Origin: Rhodamnia argentea
Lineage: Eukaryota; Streptophyta; Magnoliopsida; Myrtales; Myrtaceae
Reading direction: 5' to 3'
DNA length: 64,000 nucleotides
NCBI RefSeq assembly: GCF_020921035.1
Contig: NC_063152.1
Coordinates: 30,131,903-30,195,902 of the forward strand
The notes under the pieces were generated by a model, which saw only the letters and a program-made list of their open reading frames with translations, was not told the DNA's origin and did no database searches. A program made the translations under genes and the position numbers. Positions within the stretch are counted from its first letter, which is position 1, and every line of letters starts with the position of its first letter. Below are positions 23,967 through 36,376 of this stretch, piece by piece.

Positions 23967-24059
23967 GGATAGATTTAAGGTAAGATTGGTGTTCTGGGGT
24001 GGTGGTGGTAATTATCAAAAGGGTGAGTTGGTGTGGGGTGACAATTGGGAGCTGTTATT

Positions 24060-27000
24060 ATGGAGCTGAAACTGTTGGAGGCGAAGTCTCTGTTTACATC
24101 TGAAGCTAGCCACATTGAAAATATATTATGCTCCCGCTCATTCTCAAACTTCCAGGCCTCTTGTTGCGGAGGTGATGCTCTTCTTGCCTATGGGAACTAT
24201 TTTTATGAATTTATGCTCTTTTAGTATAAGTTTATTGGGGATATGATTGGAAACTTATCTCGTGAACTTTTCATGTCGCCTCAAGAATTGAAATTTTCTT
24301 TTGCTGGATATACTTGGGATTACATTGGTAGTTTCTGGAATCATGGGTATGTGAAATTTTAGAAGTTCGCAATGATTATCAGACTTTTCATCTGACATGA
24401 ATGGAGATGATGAAGTGATGCAAAAATGGGATAGACAAATCCTTTGAGGATATTAATCTGCGCTTACTGAACGTTAGAATGGGAATAAATTTCACATACG
24501 TGCTGGTTTAGTTGTACATTCATGATAATTGTTAAATGAAATACTATGCATTTTGTTTTAATATCCTCCGGACATACGAGGAACTGCTCCATCAGCATTC
24601 CTTCTTAAGAGTCTTCTTTATTGAAGTTTGAAATTCGTTCAAGCTATGCTTTTCCTAACAAAGGAATTGGCTTGGCCATGATTGCGGCTTATCATATTAT
24701 CTTTGCGATGTTCATATTCAGGTGCTTTAGTTAAGGCTTCTTATTCAAGCATGTCAAGGGATACATATCTGCCAGTCAGAGCTGTAGGTTCGGTTGCTCA
24801 GGATAAACTTGCCACAGAAACCTATTCAATTCACATCAACGGACTAAAACCTGCTTCTAGTCCTTATTCCTGTGAGTTGAGAGTACTTGATGCCTATGAT
24901 GATGAGTATGGAGGAGCTCTCATTGATCCAGATAAATTACCAACTGAAGCAAATCTATTTGCTTCGATGCTTCGTTTATCCCTTAGTCGGTGGAAAATAG
25001 AGGTATGTTTTTAATTTGCTGAAATGGCTGCTAGACACATTAGACACTTCATTGAGGGAATCTGAGTTATACAGAAGAAAAATAACACTTTACATGCAGC
25101 TTAGGAGCGAGGTGATTGAAATGTGCTTGATCTGTGTTAGTCTAAAAGAAGGATAGGACGAGCTATAGTCTCAAGAACTTTACTATCTTGATTCAGCTTT
25201 TTTGGCTAATGATTACCTCCAATGGAGGCAAGTTCTACGGATCCAGGAAAAGGTGTGATTGGTAATTAGGTGATAATAAAATTTTCAAATGTGCTTAGTA
25301 ATTTCATATGTGTAAATTCCATGTCATTTCATTTCAAGTGGCATTTGGATTTCTCTGTTCCGACCAATATCTTCTTTTGAATATAGCACTTATATTCCTT
25401 TCTTCGTATTAATTACAGGGAAAGAAGGGAATTTGGCTCAAGTTACCATCGGAGTTGTCTGAGTTTGTTCCCATAGCAGTTAAGGTACTTCTGTTGTCCT
25501 CAAGTATCTGATGACTAGAAAATGAAGTGACGAGTTACCTATGCTATCTTCATGGTTGGTGGTTGAGACGAAAATATAGAATACCAAATAGAAACTCGCA
25601 GAGTGAGCCGAGTATCCATTAGTTAAGTTGGTCAATTTACTTCAATAATGTAGGAAGGTTTTCAATACCATCATGCTGAAAAAGGGTATGTCATGCTGAC
25701 ATACTGGATTCCCGATGGGCCTTGCATGCTTCCTGCTAATGCTTCTCATCAAGTAGGAGTTGGAGGTTTCGTTATCAATGACGAAAATGAGGTAAGTTTA
25801 CTCATTACAGTAATTCGCTGTTAGAGCAAAGTGACCTACTCGTCTTTTTCACTTGAAATTGGGAAACGCCTTCTCCGGTGGCTTTTACACCTTATCTACT
25901 TTGGTGTCTCACTAATCCAAGATAATAAGCTCATGTCTTAGAAAACTAAATGGAGATTTTGAAGTTACAGAGCCAAATTTAAGTTGCCAAAATGTGAAAA
26001 TTGTTGTAGTAAGTACTGGTAAGGTATGATGGTATCATAGAGTTTAATTTAGTTTATGAATTTTGTGGGAGCTTATGATTGTTCTTATATCAGCTAGACG
26101 AGTTAATATCTAATTTTACTAGTTGAGCTCAGTAACAGAAAGAGAGAAGCTTGCTGTAGGTTCTCGTAGTGCGAGAGAAGTACTGTCCTTCAACATGCCT
26201 CGACCTCTGGAAGTTACTGACTGGATTTATTCATGAGGTGGAGCTTTAAATTTTAAGGAGTGTCACCTGTAATGTTGTACTTAAAAATTGTAGATGATTA
26301 TAAGAACATGCTTTTCTTATTCTTTCTGTATATTTTATCTTTTCCCATCAGTCGGAGGAGATTTTTGCCGGTGCTGTCAGAGAAGTCAAGGAGGAAACAG
26401 TGGTAAGACTTGTCTAAGCAAAAGTATTCTCGTCTAAAATCCATGTAGTCTAGAAGGAAAACAAATTGTACAGAGTTCTGCATAAATCGTTTCTAGTTCA
26501 ATCATTCTCAAGTTCTTTCTCTCTGCAGATTGAGACAGAGTTTATGGAAGTGATAGCATTCAGGTAATAAGATTGGTGTCTTACCCATTTGCTTCTGATC
26601 TAAATATTGTGCTAAAAACTGTCTCGGTGAAACTTTCAATTTATATCATGGGGCACCGAAGGATGTCTATATGGGAGGAATGAGTTATGAAGTTATTTTC
26701 ATCAAGATTACTAAGTACTGCAATCAAGTATAATCATGATTTCAAATGAGGGTTATACCAGGCTGTGACCTGTCAGCGTTCCTTACAAGACGGCATAGCG
26801 CCATGACGAAAACAAATTGTCCTCTTGAAATTAATCTCGAAGCTGAATGGATATCTTGTTTCTGCTTTGTCTCGTCAATCGAGACACCTGACATTCATTT
26901 TTAGTTGATTCTATTTTCAGGCATGTTCACAATGTGGCCTTTCAAAAGTCAGACTTGTTTTTTATCTGCATGCTAAAACCACTATCGACCCAGATCGTTG

Positions 27001-27371
27001 TTGATGATCTTGAGATTGAAGCAGCCAAGGTGGGTACCTATTTGACCGTGGAACAAACAACCAGGGTTTTTCACCATATTTCTCTAAAATTTGTATATCA
27101 AGCAAACTGCTGTTGGACTTCAAAATAGTGTTAATATCTAAATTCTATTGATTCTGTGACTCAGTGGATGCCGCTGGAAGAGTTCGTCAAGCAGCCACTC
27201 ATCCAAGGCGATTCTATGTTCAAGAAAATCATCGACATCTGCATCGCTCGGCTTGGGCAACGTTACTGCGGTCTATCGGCTCAACAAGTAATTTCCAAGT
27301 TCGACGGCAAGCAATCCTCCCTGTACTATAATGTCGTCAACTCTCGAGATTCAAACTGCCAGGCAAGCTGA
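24060..27371 (+). CDS. Nudix hydrolase, NUDT8-like, altered Nudix box
   Basis: Nine exons join in phase to 1077 nt (358 aa): 24060-24171, 24722-25002, 25419-25484, 25654-25791, 26160-26237, 26352-26402, 26529-26563, 26921-27029, 27165-27371. The N-terminal 60 or so residues look like a Ser-rich leader. Then comes the pre-Nudix domain of the plant NUDT2/8/10 group (LRVLDAYDDEYGGALI), the GFQYHHAEKGYVMLTYW motif, VGGFVINDENEVLVV, and the Nudix box at residues 221-243. Nudix enzymes hydrolyse nucleoside diphosphates linked to another moiety, with Mg2+ held by the REXXEE glutamates. Those are present (R235, E236, E239, E240), but the Gly after EEx is Val242 (EETVI), and the preceding W-x-x-P-x-G is WKLLTG with the Pro lost. 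Length matches NUDT8-type proteins. The start codon is the first in-frame ATG whose exon end fits the phase of exon 2. Activity may be reduced or changed. Confidence 0.85.
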
Positions 27372-27689
27372 AGCCTCTGTGGGTTTTTTTGAATATGAGC
27401 TTCATTGCCATCCCCAGCAGTCATGGTCCTGAATGTCGCAGCAACGGGCAAGATGAACATGTAATTTCAGAGGTCTTCCTGGGTCTGGGTAATTCTCGTA
27501 ACACAGAGAATGTGATGAGCATTGTAATTTGTATATACAAGGCCGTCGGTGTATATTCCACTTAGTTGTGCTAGATTTTTGTTTCCATATATGTTTTTGG
27601 TCTGAATACACGAGAAGATGAATGAAGTGAAAGTGATTGTCCTACAAAGCTTCTTCTTGAAACCTTCTTATTCGGGTCTGCAATATTTA

Positions 27690-28065
27690 TACAAAAAATA
27701 AGGGATTTAAACTTGTTACAAAAGTGCAATTGAGTCTTAAACTTTCAAAATGTGCAATCAAATTCTAAAACTTATCAGAAATGTGTAATTAAGTTCTAAA
27801 ACTTTAAAAAGTGAAATTGAGCCTTAAAACTTGTCATGAAAATGCAATCCGAGTCTTAAAATTTTCAAAAAAGTGTAATCAAGGAAAGGACTTGATTTGA
27901 TCAATTTGACAAGTTTTAAAATATGATTGAACTTTTTAAAAATTTAAAGACTTAATTGTACTTTTGTGACAAATTTAAGAACTTGATTGCATTTTTTGAA
28001 AGTTATAGATCTCAATTATATTTTATGACTAGTTTTAGAATTTTTAATACACTTATTAATTAAAA
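27690..28065. repeat. Palindromic repeat, family P1
   Basis: Left half 'acaaaagtgcaattgagtct' is mirrored by 'gacttaattgtacttttgtg'. It lies about 320 bp past the Nudix stop codon. Confidence 0.7.
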
Positions 28066-29740
28066 AATAAAAATAAAGAAGGAAACCGCTAACTTGATGG
28101 TCTAACAGTAATTGTTTCTGACCAGACGACTTCTGATAACCCGACGGTCTGATAATAGTTCTTGACCACACGATTTGTTAATCAATGAGTGTCGGTGATG
28201 ATGTATGAGTTTATGGTTGAAATTATATAGTTTCTAATAATACTGTGAGGAAAGCATTTTTCAATAAAAAATTTTCCAATAAATAATGCATTGACCAGTG
28301 ACAGTGATAGACACCAAACTATACATGATCAAGATATCGTGCTAGGAATCAGAGGACAGTTTATGCTCCAGAGAGGGTTGGCCTACGTTTCCTGAAAAGC
28401 ATCAGCCGTTTTTATTTATTTATTTATTATTTGACTGTTGTTGTCGGCAAGGCTTTTTAGTTTTTACAGTTGCGCGGGCGCGCGCGCGCGTGTGTATATA
28501 TATGCTTAAAATAAGCAAATTATAGCAGCTTTTGCTGGACTAGTGTAGAAATTCAGATTTATTCAAAGCATTTTGTGTGACAAATGGTTTTTTTGAGAAC
28601 CCTTTTTCTCCTTTTGCAGTCAATCTAATATAAACCATAAGCTAAGTTGTTTCCTATTTTGCTAAACAAATAAGTATTGGTTAACTAAGATTTAACCAAA
28701 TGGAAAAAAAAAAAAAACCAAAGATTGACCAAATGTATGTTATGAAGAACACCCAGTAAATTATATAGCATCTTAGCAGTTCACACAGCAGCGACAATTT
28801 CCTATATCTAGGTATTATTTTTTAAAAAAACATAAAGAAACTAGTTAGCACTTCTTCTTTTTTCTAAGGAAGAAAATGTAATATATGTTATTCAATCACA
28901 TATTCAATTATACCATTGTGAGGGATTGGTTAACGCGAACTATTAAGTTATTTTTGGCCTCAAAATTTGTCAAATAATTGTTATCTTTTAATAATTAACT
29001 CCGAGCACAACACAATACATGTTACTCACGGTTTGTTTGCGGAAAATGGATAATTTGTAAAACATTTTTCTAAAAACGATATCTTAGATCATGATAATTA
29101 CAAAAAAAAAAAAAGTCATAAACCTATTGTACGGATACCAATTTAGTCTTAAGTTTTTAATTTGACTAATTTAGTCCGAAACCTTTTGACGATTTGTCAA
29201 TTTAATCCTTTCGGCATTGATATGGATATTTTTTTGCATCTGGAAAGTTTTCAATTTTTCCAATTTTTCCTTCATCCTCCACCGGTTGCGGGGCCTCAAC
29301 AATTTTTTTTCTTTTTTATTTTAATTTTTTTTTCTGCCTTCACTAGTTGCAGAGCCTCGGTGATCAGCCACAGGTGAGCCTTGTCCTCGTCGGATATGGC
29401 AATTCGGACAATAGATTTACGACTTTTTTCTTGTAATTTTTTTCCACTTATATTGCGTATTACAATATATTTATGACTTCTTCTTTTTTGTGTGTAAATT
29501 TCCCCTCTTGTATCCCGTTTAAGAATGAATGGATGAAAAATAATTTTATAGCCTAAGAAAATATTTGGACATAAAATATTTTTCATAATGAAAATATTTT
29601 TATTAGTTAATTATCTTATTTTTCATGAAAACATATTTATATTGTGTATTTTCGCGAAATGGAAAATATATATTAATAAACAAGTAAAAAAAATTCTGAC
29701 AAAAAAAAAAAAACAAGTAAAAAAATCAAAGAGTAAAATC
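28066..29740. other. Intergenic, no gene recognised
   Basis: AT-rich. Contains an alternating purine-pyrimidine run at about 28468-28503 ((GC)n then (GT)n then (AT)n) and half of a TIR-type repeat at about 29110-29400 (tcataaacctattgtacg, caatttagtcttaag). Confidence 0.5.
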
Positions 29741-30407
29741 CAAGATGGCACTTTTTGTTGAGCTCATGAGAGAGAGTGTCTCGTCACTCGTGACTCGGAA
29801 GAGAACATCAAATCTTGATTGGTATAGACAGACGCGCAGAAGAAACAGGGGAGGGGTGAATGCCGTCGAAATCCTTTCTCGTCGGCCTCCGATCTCTCTC
29901 TCTCTCTCCCCGTTGGTCTCCAATTCCAGATTTCCTCCCAAATTGATCTTCAACTCCCAATCTCATCTCTATTTTTTCCCAAATCTTTCTTTTCCTTGTC
30001 TCGTTTTGTATCATCTTCGCTTTACGCCCTCTGATTTCCCGTTTGTGAATTGCAAGCCTCTCTCTCTGTCGATACTAAAGGTTTCAAATTTAGTGAGGTG
30101 AGACCATGAAGATGGTAAGGAGTTAATTTTTTCGATTCTGGGTCGTTTCGGTTCTTAAGGAAATGGCGTCACTCTGAGAAAGCTGGGACCCAAGCACGCA
30201 TTTTCTTGAATCTTCAATTTGAGATTTTTATCTGGTTTTTCTATCATAGGCTGGATGTTGGAAATGGGATGTGATGCAGTATGGTTAAATTTTTTTCTTC
30301 AGTGTGTTCCAGTGTCTTCAAGAGGTTTTCTACTTTGGTTTGTAAGATGTTGAGCTGGTGGTAGCGTGACTCTAATTGGAGAATTGGAGTGGGAAGATTC
30401 GATTATC

Positions 30408-33400
30408 ATGAGGTTGTTTCCATTGGGCTCGAGCTCGAGGTCGAGCTCAGGCTCGAGCCTGGTGAAGGAGGACGGAGGCGACCATGCTTTGCTGTATCTC
30501 AATGTCTATGATCTCACTCCAATTAATAACTATCTCTACTGGTTTGGGCTCGGGATTTTCCATTCGGGTATTGAAGGTGAGTTCTTTTTATTGTTCAAGC
30601 TAGATATGTCATTCTGTGACATCTCTGATAGGTCGTTGAAAAGATGTAGTTCGAACTAAAGAGAATGAACTAATGCTTTCACTCTATAGTTCTATGAGAT
30701 TGTAGTGATTGGTTGAGGCTATTGCAGGCATTGCTGGTAATCATGCTGCTTTTCAAATTCTGATGCTGAGTTGAATCACTGTAAAATTTCCATTGATAGA
30801 AATGAATGTTTAGCGGAGTGAAACATTTTTCTTCCTGATTTACAAACCCTTGGCACGACTGATGAGTGATGAGTAGCTCTATCCGTAATTTTGCTGGACA
30901 GCGTCGCTGTGAATTTTTTTTTTCACTCTGATAGTTGACATGGGGTCCCAATATGTTGCTTTCAACTTGGTGTCTTGTTAAAGCTATTTATTGTCACCGA
31001 GTTGGGCATCAGCAGTAGTTCAGATATGTGGTCTATCTTAAAGGGTGGTGGAAGTATTTCTATGGTCTTAAGAATTAAGTGACTGATTGATCTTAAGTAA
31101 AAGCTGTTTTATCTGCGTCTTGCTCATTGGAAATTGTTGACAATGTCAAGGGTAATATTTGTGCAGGAGTGGACTGAAGGGGTTGCTGGGATTTTAGTTT
31201 CTGATGATAAAGACAACAAAAAGGGGCGTAAATAACATTGGAGTGGAAGAGATTATGTCCACATTAGGCATAACTAGTCAGTGAAGATATTAGAAATAAT
31301 CAACCAGATGAATGACATTCTGTGGGGATTTTTGTTCTTTTTTTGTGCTTTTAGCGCATCATACCAAACGCTGAGTGTATTAGTTAATATGCTGGAGAGA
31401 TCAATGTCTATGTTAGGCATAACATGTTCACTTACATTTGTTGGGTTTTTACTGTTTTTTGGTATATATTTGCGTGTTATTTTGACCTCCTCCTCCTGCA
31501 TTTTCCCTTGTTACATCTCATACTACTCAAATCCACTCGTTTCTTTGTGGGCTGACAAGGCTTTTTTTCAGAAGTCTCTGATCAAACACATATCTGAGTG
31601 TCTAACCACGCATTTTTGCTTTCTGTGGGGTTGGACTAAGATAGTCTAAAATGTATTCTGCTCTGGAAGAAATAGTTGGAAATCCGAATTTCTCTGTTTT
31701 AATCAATACTTGGTTTTCCGTTCTGGAAACTCCGAGATTAGCTGAAACTCGTCGAGCTTTGCAAGTTGCAAGGACAATATGACTCTGGTGCTCTCATCAT
31801 GTTGCCATGAGTTATTTGGTTTGCAAGCACTCTTCGTTGCTCCAGCTGATTACATCAAGATTTCTCCTTATGGTTAAAGCGAGGCTAAATCATTTAGAAT
31901 CCTTCAACTTAAGTCTCCTTTTTTTTTGTTGATATTTAACTTTTTTTTTTCCTTTTAAATTAAGGAAATCCAATGGAAGCTTTTGACTAACATCGTCACT
32001 GTGCTCAGTGTTCAGCGCAATTATCCCTTCTTTTTACTAGGACAATAAAAAGCTGACACATTTTCGTGGTTTTGTTTGGTTAGCCCATGGCCTAGAATTT
32101 GCGTTTGGAGCTCATGAATATCCTACAAGTGGGGTTTTCGAGGTGGAGCCAAGAAGTTGCCCTGGCTTTATCTTCAGAAGATCAGTGCTATTGGGCAGCA
32201 CCAACATGTCTCGTTCAGAATTTCGATCATTTATGGAGCACCTCTGCAAAAAATATCATGGAGATACTTATCATTTAATTGCAAAGAATTGCAACCATTT
32301 CACTGATGATGTGTGCAAGGAATTGACTGGAAAGTCCATTCCTGGATGGGTAAATAGACTGGCCCGATTAGGTGAGAATTGAAATCCAAAAATCATTTCT
32401 TGCGTGCCTATTTACTGCATGAAAAAGGTGTGGCTCCTTCTCCGGTTACAATTGCTTCTAGAGCAGTTACATATTTCTGGTACGCAGGGGTGGATATCTG
32501 CTAGACGATTACATATAAATTGACTCACTGGTGTCTGTCATGATTTGAAGTGAATCTTGCCATCCGTATCTTGGGTGTCAGAAAGACCATTTGTCATGAA
32601 ACGGTGGGGTCTGGGGAAAAAAAAAAAGATGCCCTTATCGAATGATACTAAGAAAAGAGATTTTTTCCTATGATTGGGTTTTACCCGCTTGCATTTTCTG
32701 GCTTCAGAAACACATGCTCTAGTTTGCTATGCTTGTCTTTGGTTGTTAGTCTGATTGAAGAATCTTCTGAAGTTTCAGGTTCATTCTTCAACTGCTTACT
32801 TCCACAAAGCATACAGGTTGCTGCAGTTCGACATCTGCCTGACCATCCAACGTATTCTGGTAAGTTTGATGCACCTGTTGTGTTCTCCACATTTTCGCCC
32901 TTTACAAGACTTACATTATTTATTTTGTTTTAGTTACATGTATAATAAATAGTAATAGCGTTCCTAATTAATAGATCAAATGAGTAGTGTGGATAATCTG
33001 CCGTTAGTAAGTGAATCAAAATATAAGACTCAAAGTTTGTCATAATATGTATAGATGTTAATGTCCCAGTCTTCAATACTATCCTTCAAACATCAACATC
33101 AACATCAACATCAACATCACCTTTATCCCAAATTAGTTGGGGTCGGCAATCGATGAATTCAAAAATAAATTAAATAAAAATAAGACCGATTGAGGGAAAA
33201 AGAAATAATAATATAAAAATAAAAATATATAAATATGTATAGGGAAAAAGGATTAAAAAGTACAGTTTGGAACATAGGAATTCTGTCCTTTCACAATTCT
33301 AATAGCTTTCCTCCACTCCGTCTTAAGAGAAATCGTACGCCAATCTATTTCCCATTTCATTAAATTTTATTTTACTACTTTTCCCCGGGTAAGTTTCAGC

Positions 33401-35096
33401 CGACTTCTTCTTTTCTTCATGTCATGCTCTCGGTAATATACTTTTGTTCTTAGCGAAGCATCTAGGGATCTTTGAAGAATATGCCCAAACTATCTCAATC
33501 TATGTTCTCTCATCTTTTCTACCACCGGTATTACTCCAACTTTTCGTCGAATATCTTCATTTCTTATCTTATCCATCCTTGTATGACCACACATTCACCT
33601 TAACATCCTTATTTCCGCTACTCCCATTTTATGCTCATGTTGCCTCTGTGCTGGCCAACATCCAGCTTCATATAGCATTGCAAGCTTTATTGTTGTTCTA
33701 TAAAATTTTCCTTTTAGCCTAAGAGGGATTTTGCGATCACACAAAAACCCCGATGCACTGTGTCATTTCATCCAACTTGTTCTGATTCTAAAGCTTACAT
33801 CTTTGTCAATCTCTCTCCTTTTGTAATATTGATCCGAGATATTTTAAAGCATCTTTCTTGGGTACCTCCTGTCCGAGCATATTCACGGATTCTTGATCTC
33901 TTCCTCTTGTTGTGTCGAACTCACACTTCATGTATTTGGCGGTCTTACTTTGACTTAATGTAAATCCTTTAGACTCCAAAATGCTTCTCCATAATTCTAA
34001 TTTAGCGCCAATCCTAGCCTTGGTGTCATCAATAAGCACAATATCATCTGCAAATAGCATACACCACGACACTTCACTATCCTTCAAACATAGGGCTAAC
34101 AATTTTTATATGAATTGACAAGATTGGAGCAAATACCAATAAACTCTAACAAGACATGAATTTGCAAAAACTTAACAATGAATCCATTTTTTTAGGATTA
34201 ATACGGTGAAAAACCATAAACCGATATACCGTAATGTGATTTACCTCAAACCAATTTTTTGACAACCAAAAACGTCAAACCGGTACACCTGTACCATCCG
34301 TTGGTTTCCATTAAATTTTACCATCAAATTGTTAGGTTAGATAACACGTGGGAGCTGGCGGGTATAACAATTTTGGGTTTTTACCTTTTGTTTGTCATAG
34401 GTGTACTAGTTTGGATTTTTTTCATAATAATAACTCAATTTAATGAAAACTAAGCGAGAGTAAATTTATCACGGATGTACTAGTTTTGAGTTTTTATGAT
34501 GGTAAAAAAATAAGTTTGAGGTAAATTTATCAAAAGTGTACCAGTTTGGGTTTGTTGCCGTCAAGAAATTAGTTTGTGGTAAATTTATCACGGGTATACC
34601 GATTTGAGATTTTTCTTGGAATTAACCCATCTTTTTTTAGCACATGCACAAGAATCATATTTACAACCCGAATATGATGGGTGAATATGGATGAAGCCCT
34701 ATTCAAGCATCGCCGTTGTTTATACGAGAGATTTGTAAGAAAAAAAAAAGAAAAGAAAAAGGTTTCGTTTCCATGAGGAGGGTTGTACTAGATGTTGTGA
34801 TAACGGGCAAGTTCTCCTTTTCGGTACTTCTACAAGCGTCCTCGGTGACTACTGAACATCTCCCATCATTCAAGGAATAAGCTGCTCTTTTATTTGTTCT
34901 TCTGTTCGATTTCTTTCCTCTTTCTCTCACAGATCGGTATTGTGGTAATGCAGATGATGCCTTGGACTCACCTGCATCGTCTGTAACAGCGGACAGCGAA
35001 GAGGATGAGTTAGATCATCACCTGCTGACCTCGCCTGATGGAGATTTTGCATTTCTGAAGGAAAAACCGGTGAGACTGGCCAAAGAGCTCCTTTAA
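30408..35096 (+). CDS. PPPDE/DeSI-like thiol peptidase
   Basis: Four exons join in phase to 702 nt (233 aa): 30408-30576, 32084-32371, 32779-32859, 34933-35096. The PPPDE domain runs from about residue 28 (LYLNVYDLTP) to 153. The expected catalytic His is His52 in IFHSGIE and the Cys is Cys126 in LIAKNCNHFTDDVC. FGAHEYPTSGVFEVEP is the typical plant block between them. A conserved tail motif (CLLPQSIQVAAVRHLPDH) follows, then an acidic end (TADSEEDELD). Family members remove SUMO or ubiquitin-like modifiers or act on related substrates; the exact substrate cannot be read here. A likely 5' leader intron runs from about 30099 to 30302. Intron 1 is 1.5 kb. Intron 3 is 2.07 kb because a LINE (33094-34075) and an inverted-repeat element (34196-34631) inserted into it. 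The last exon could also continue through a GT at AAACCG|gtgag, but the open stop soon after is simpler. Confidence 0.87.
33094..34075 (-). mobile_element. 5'-truncated RTE-type LINE in the DeSI intron
   Basis: On the minus strand a reverse-transcriptase fragment (CMLFADDIVLID, then LELWRSILESKGF and KYLGSILQ) is followed downstream by degenerate C-terminal sequence. The 3' end is CCCCAACTAATTTGGGATAA plus a (TGATGT)n tail, the usual end of plant RTE elements. A 16-bp direct repeat ACTATCCTTCAAACAT flanks it at 33078-33093 and 34076-34091. Frames are broken and the 5' end is missing. Confidence 0.88.
34196..34631. repeat. Inverted-repeat element, family P2, in the DeSI intron
   Basis: The left end 'gattaatacggtgaaaaacc' mirrors the right end 'atttttcttggaattaaccc'. 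The interior repeats 'aaaccggtacacctgtacc' and 'gtaccagtttgggttt' in opposite senses. A 9-bp direct repeat TTTTTTTAG flanks it (34187-34195 and 34632-34640). It has no coding capacity. Confidence 0.7.
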
Positions 35097-36376
35097 ATTC
35101 TTCCAATCCATGCACTGGCATTTGAATTATAGCCATTGGGGAATGGCAAATGTCCTTCCAATCAAATGAGTCATCACATCATTGTCTTCTATGCTCATAG
35201 GAATACCCAGTACTTGTTGATAGATGTAGATCCCTTGTCTGTAAGTGTATGACTCTACTCCTGTTGTTGCGGGTAATAACCAGGTAGGTGACCTTGGCTG
35301 TTGGCATTCTTTCGGTTTTGCATCTTATAAGCTTACACTAATTACATATGGCTTACTCTCACTCTGTTGGTATAATGCTAGTGATACAGATCCTGGATTT
35401 CCTGTTAAGCTTGCAAATTGATGTAGTGAACCATAAGCGGGTATTCGAACAAGTAGGTTATATTCAAGCGAAATTAAGAAGCGATTGGTTCATGAACATG
35501 AAAAGCAGAAAGAGCAGATGAGATGACAAATTGCAACGTGATCACTATGGTCGTTGGCCCTGCACCCTTCTTCAGAAACCATGAACAAAATGATCAAACT
35601 GACATTGAAGAGAGAAAATAGACTCAAGAGTATTGGCCTGAATAGATAATGTGAGAGAATCGGGACATAGAGGACAGACTACGTCCCGCAACCCACAGCA
35701 ATGCCGTATGAGTCTTTTCCATTGCTAAATCCACAGCCCAGAAATGCGATATCTGGTGTGTGAGCGTGGAAAAGCTACCCATGCAATACCGTCTTCCTCG
35801 CAATGTAAGGAAAATGGCGTACTGGTGCAGCTCCAATCTTCTGCAGTGCAGAGCTCTAATATGCAGAAAATGCTGGTAACGTTTCCCTGTGACAACATTA
35901 GCCTCTCGATCCCTACACTTCCCTTACTCTTCTCCTCCGCAATAATGTCTGAATCTGTGTATGCATATATAGCTCCCGGCTTCTTTGTGGTTACTGTTTG
36001 GGTAACATGTTCCCGAACATTCAACACGGACAAAGACACTTCTTGTGCGAACCAAACGTTTGTGATTAATAGGTGAGCGAGGAGGTGAAAGATACAATTA
36101 AAGAGAAGCAGGTATGGAGCAGATCCTTCAAACAGCCGAACATCTCGACCGCTAAATTTCGATGCAAGAGTCGCTACTGCTTCCAAATCTGTTCTATAGC
36201 AGCTAGATCTGTTAGAATCCAACAACCCTCCATCAAGCGAAAAATTTATGAGAATGGCAAATGCAGTACACAGATAGATGAGTTGTACACGAGTGACTCA
36301 AATTCATACCACAACCCATTTGTACAACCTCGTCTTATATTGTCTCTAGAAACATAGGCCCATGAGAGCATGAGCA
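35097..36376. other. Intergenic between convergent genes, no gene recognised
   Basis: The 3' flanks of the DeSI gene (plus strand) and DC1 gene A (minus strand) meet here. A 166-codon minus-strand frame at 35725-36225 has no feature I recognise and is overlapped by a plus-strand frame. Confidence 0.5.

Noticed and set aside
35725-36225. 166-codon minus-strand open frame
   Set aside because: No domain, leader or splice support; overlapped by an opposite-strand frame; lies in the 3' flank of DC1 gene A.
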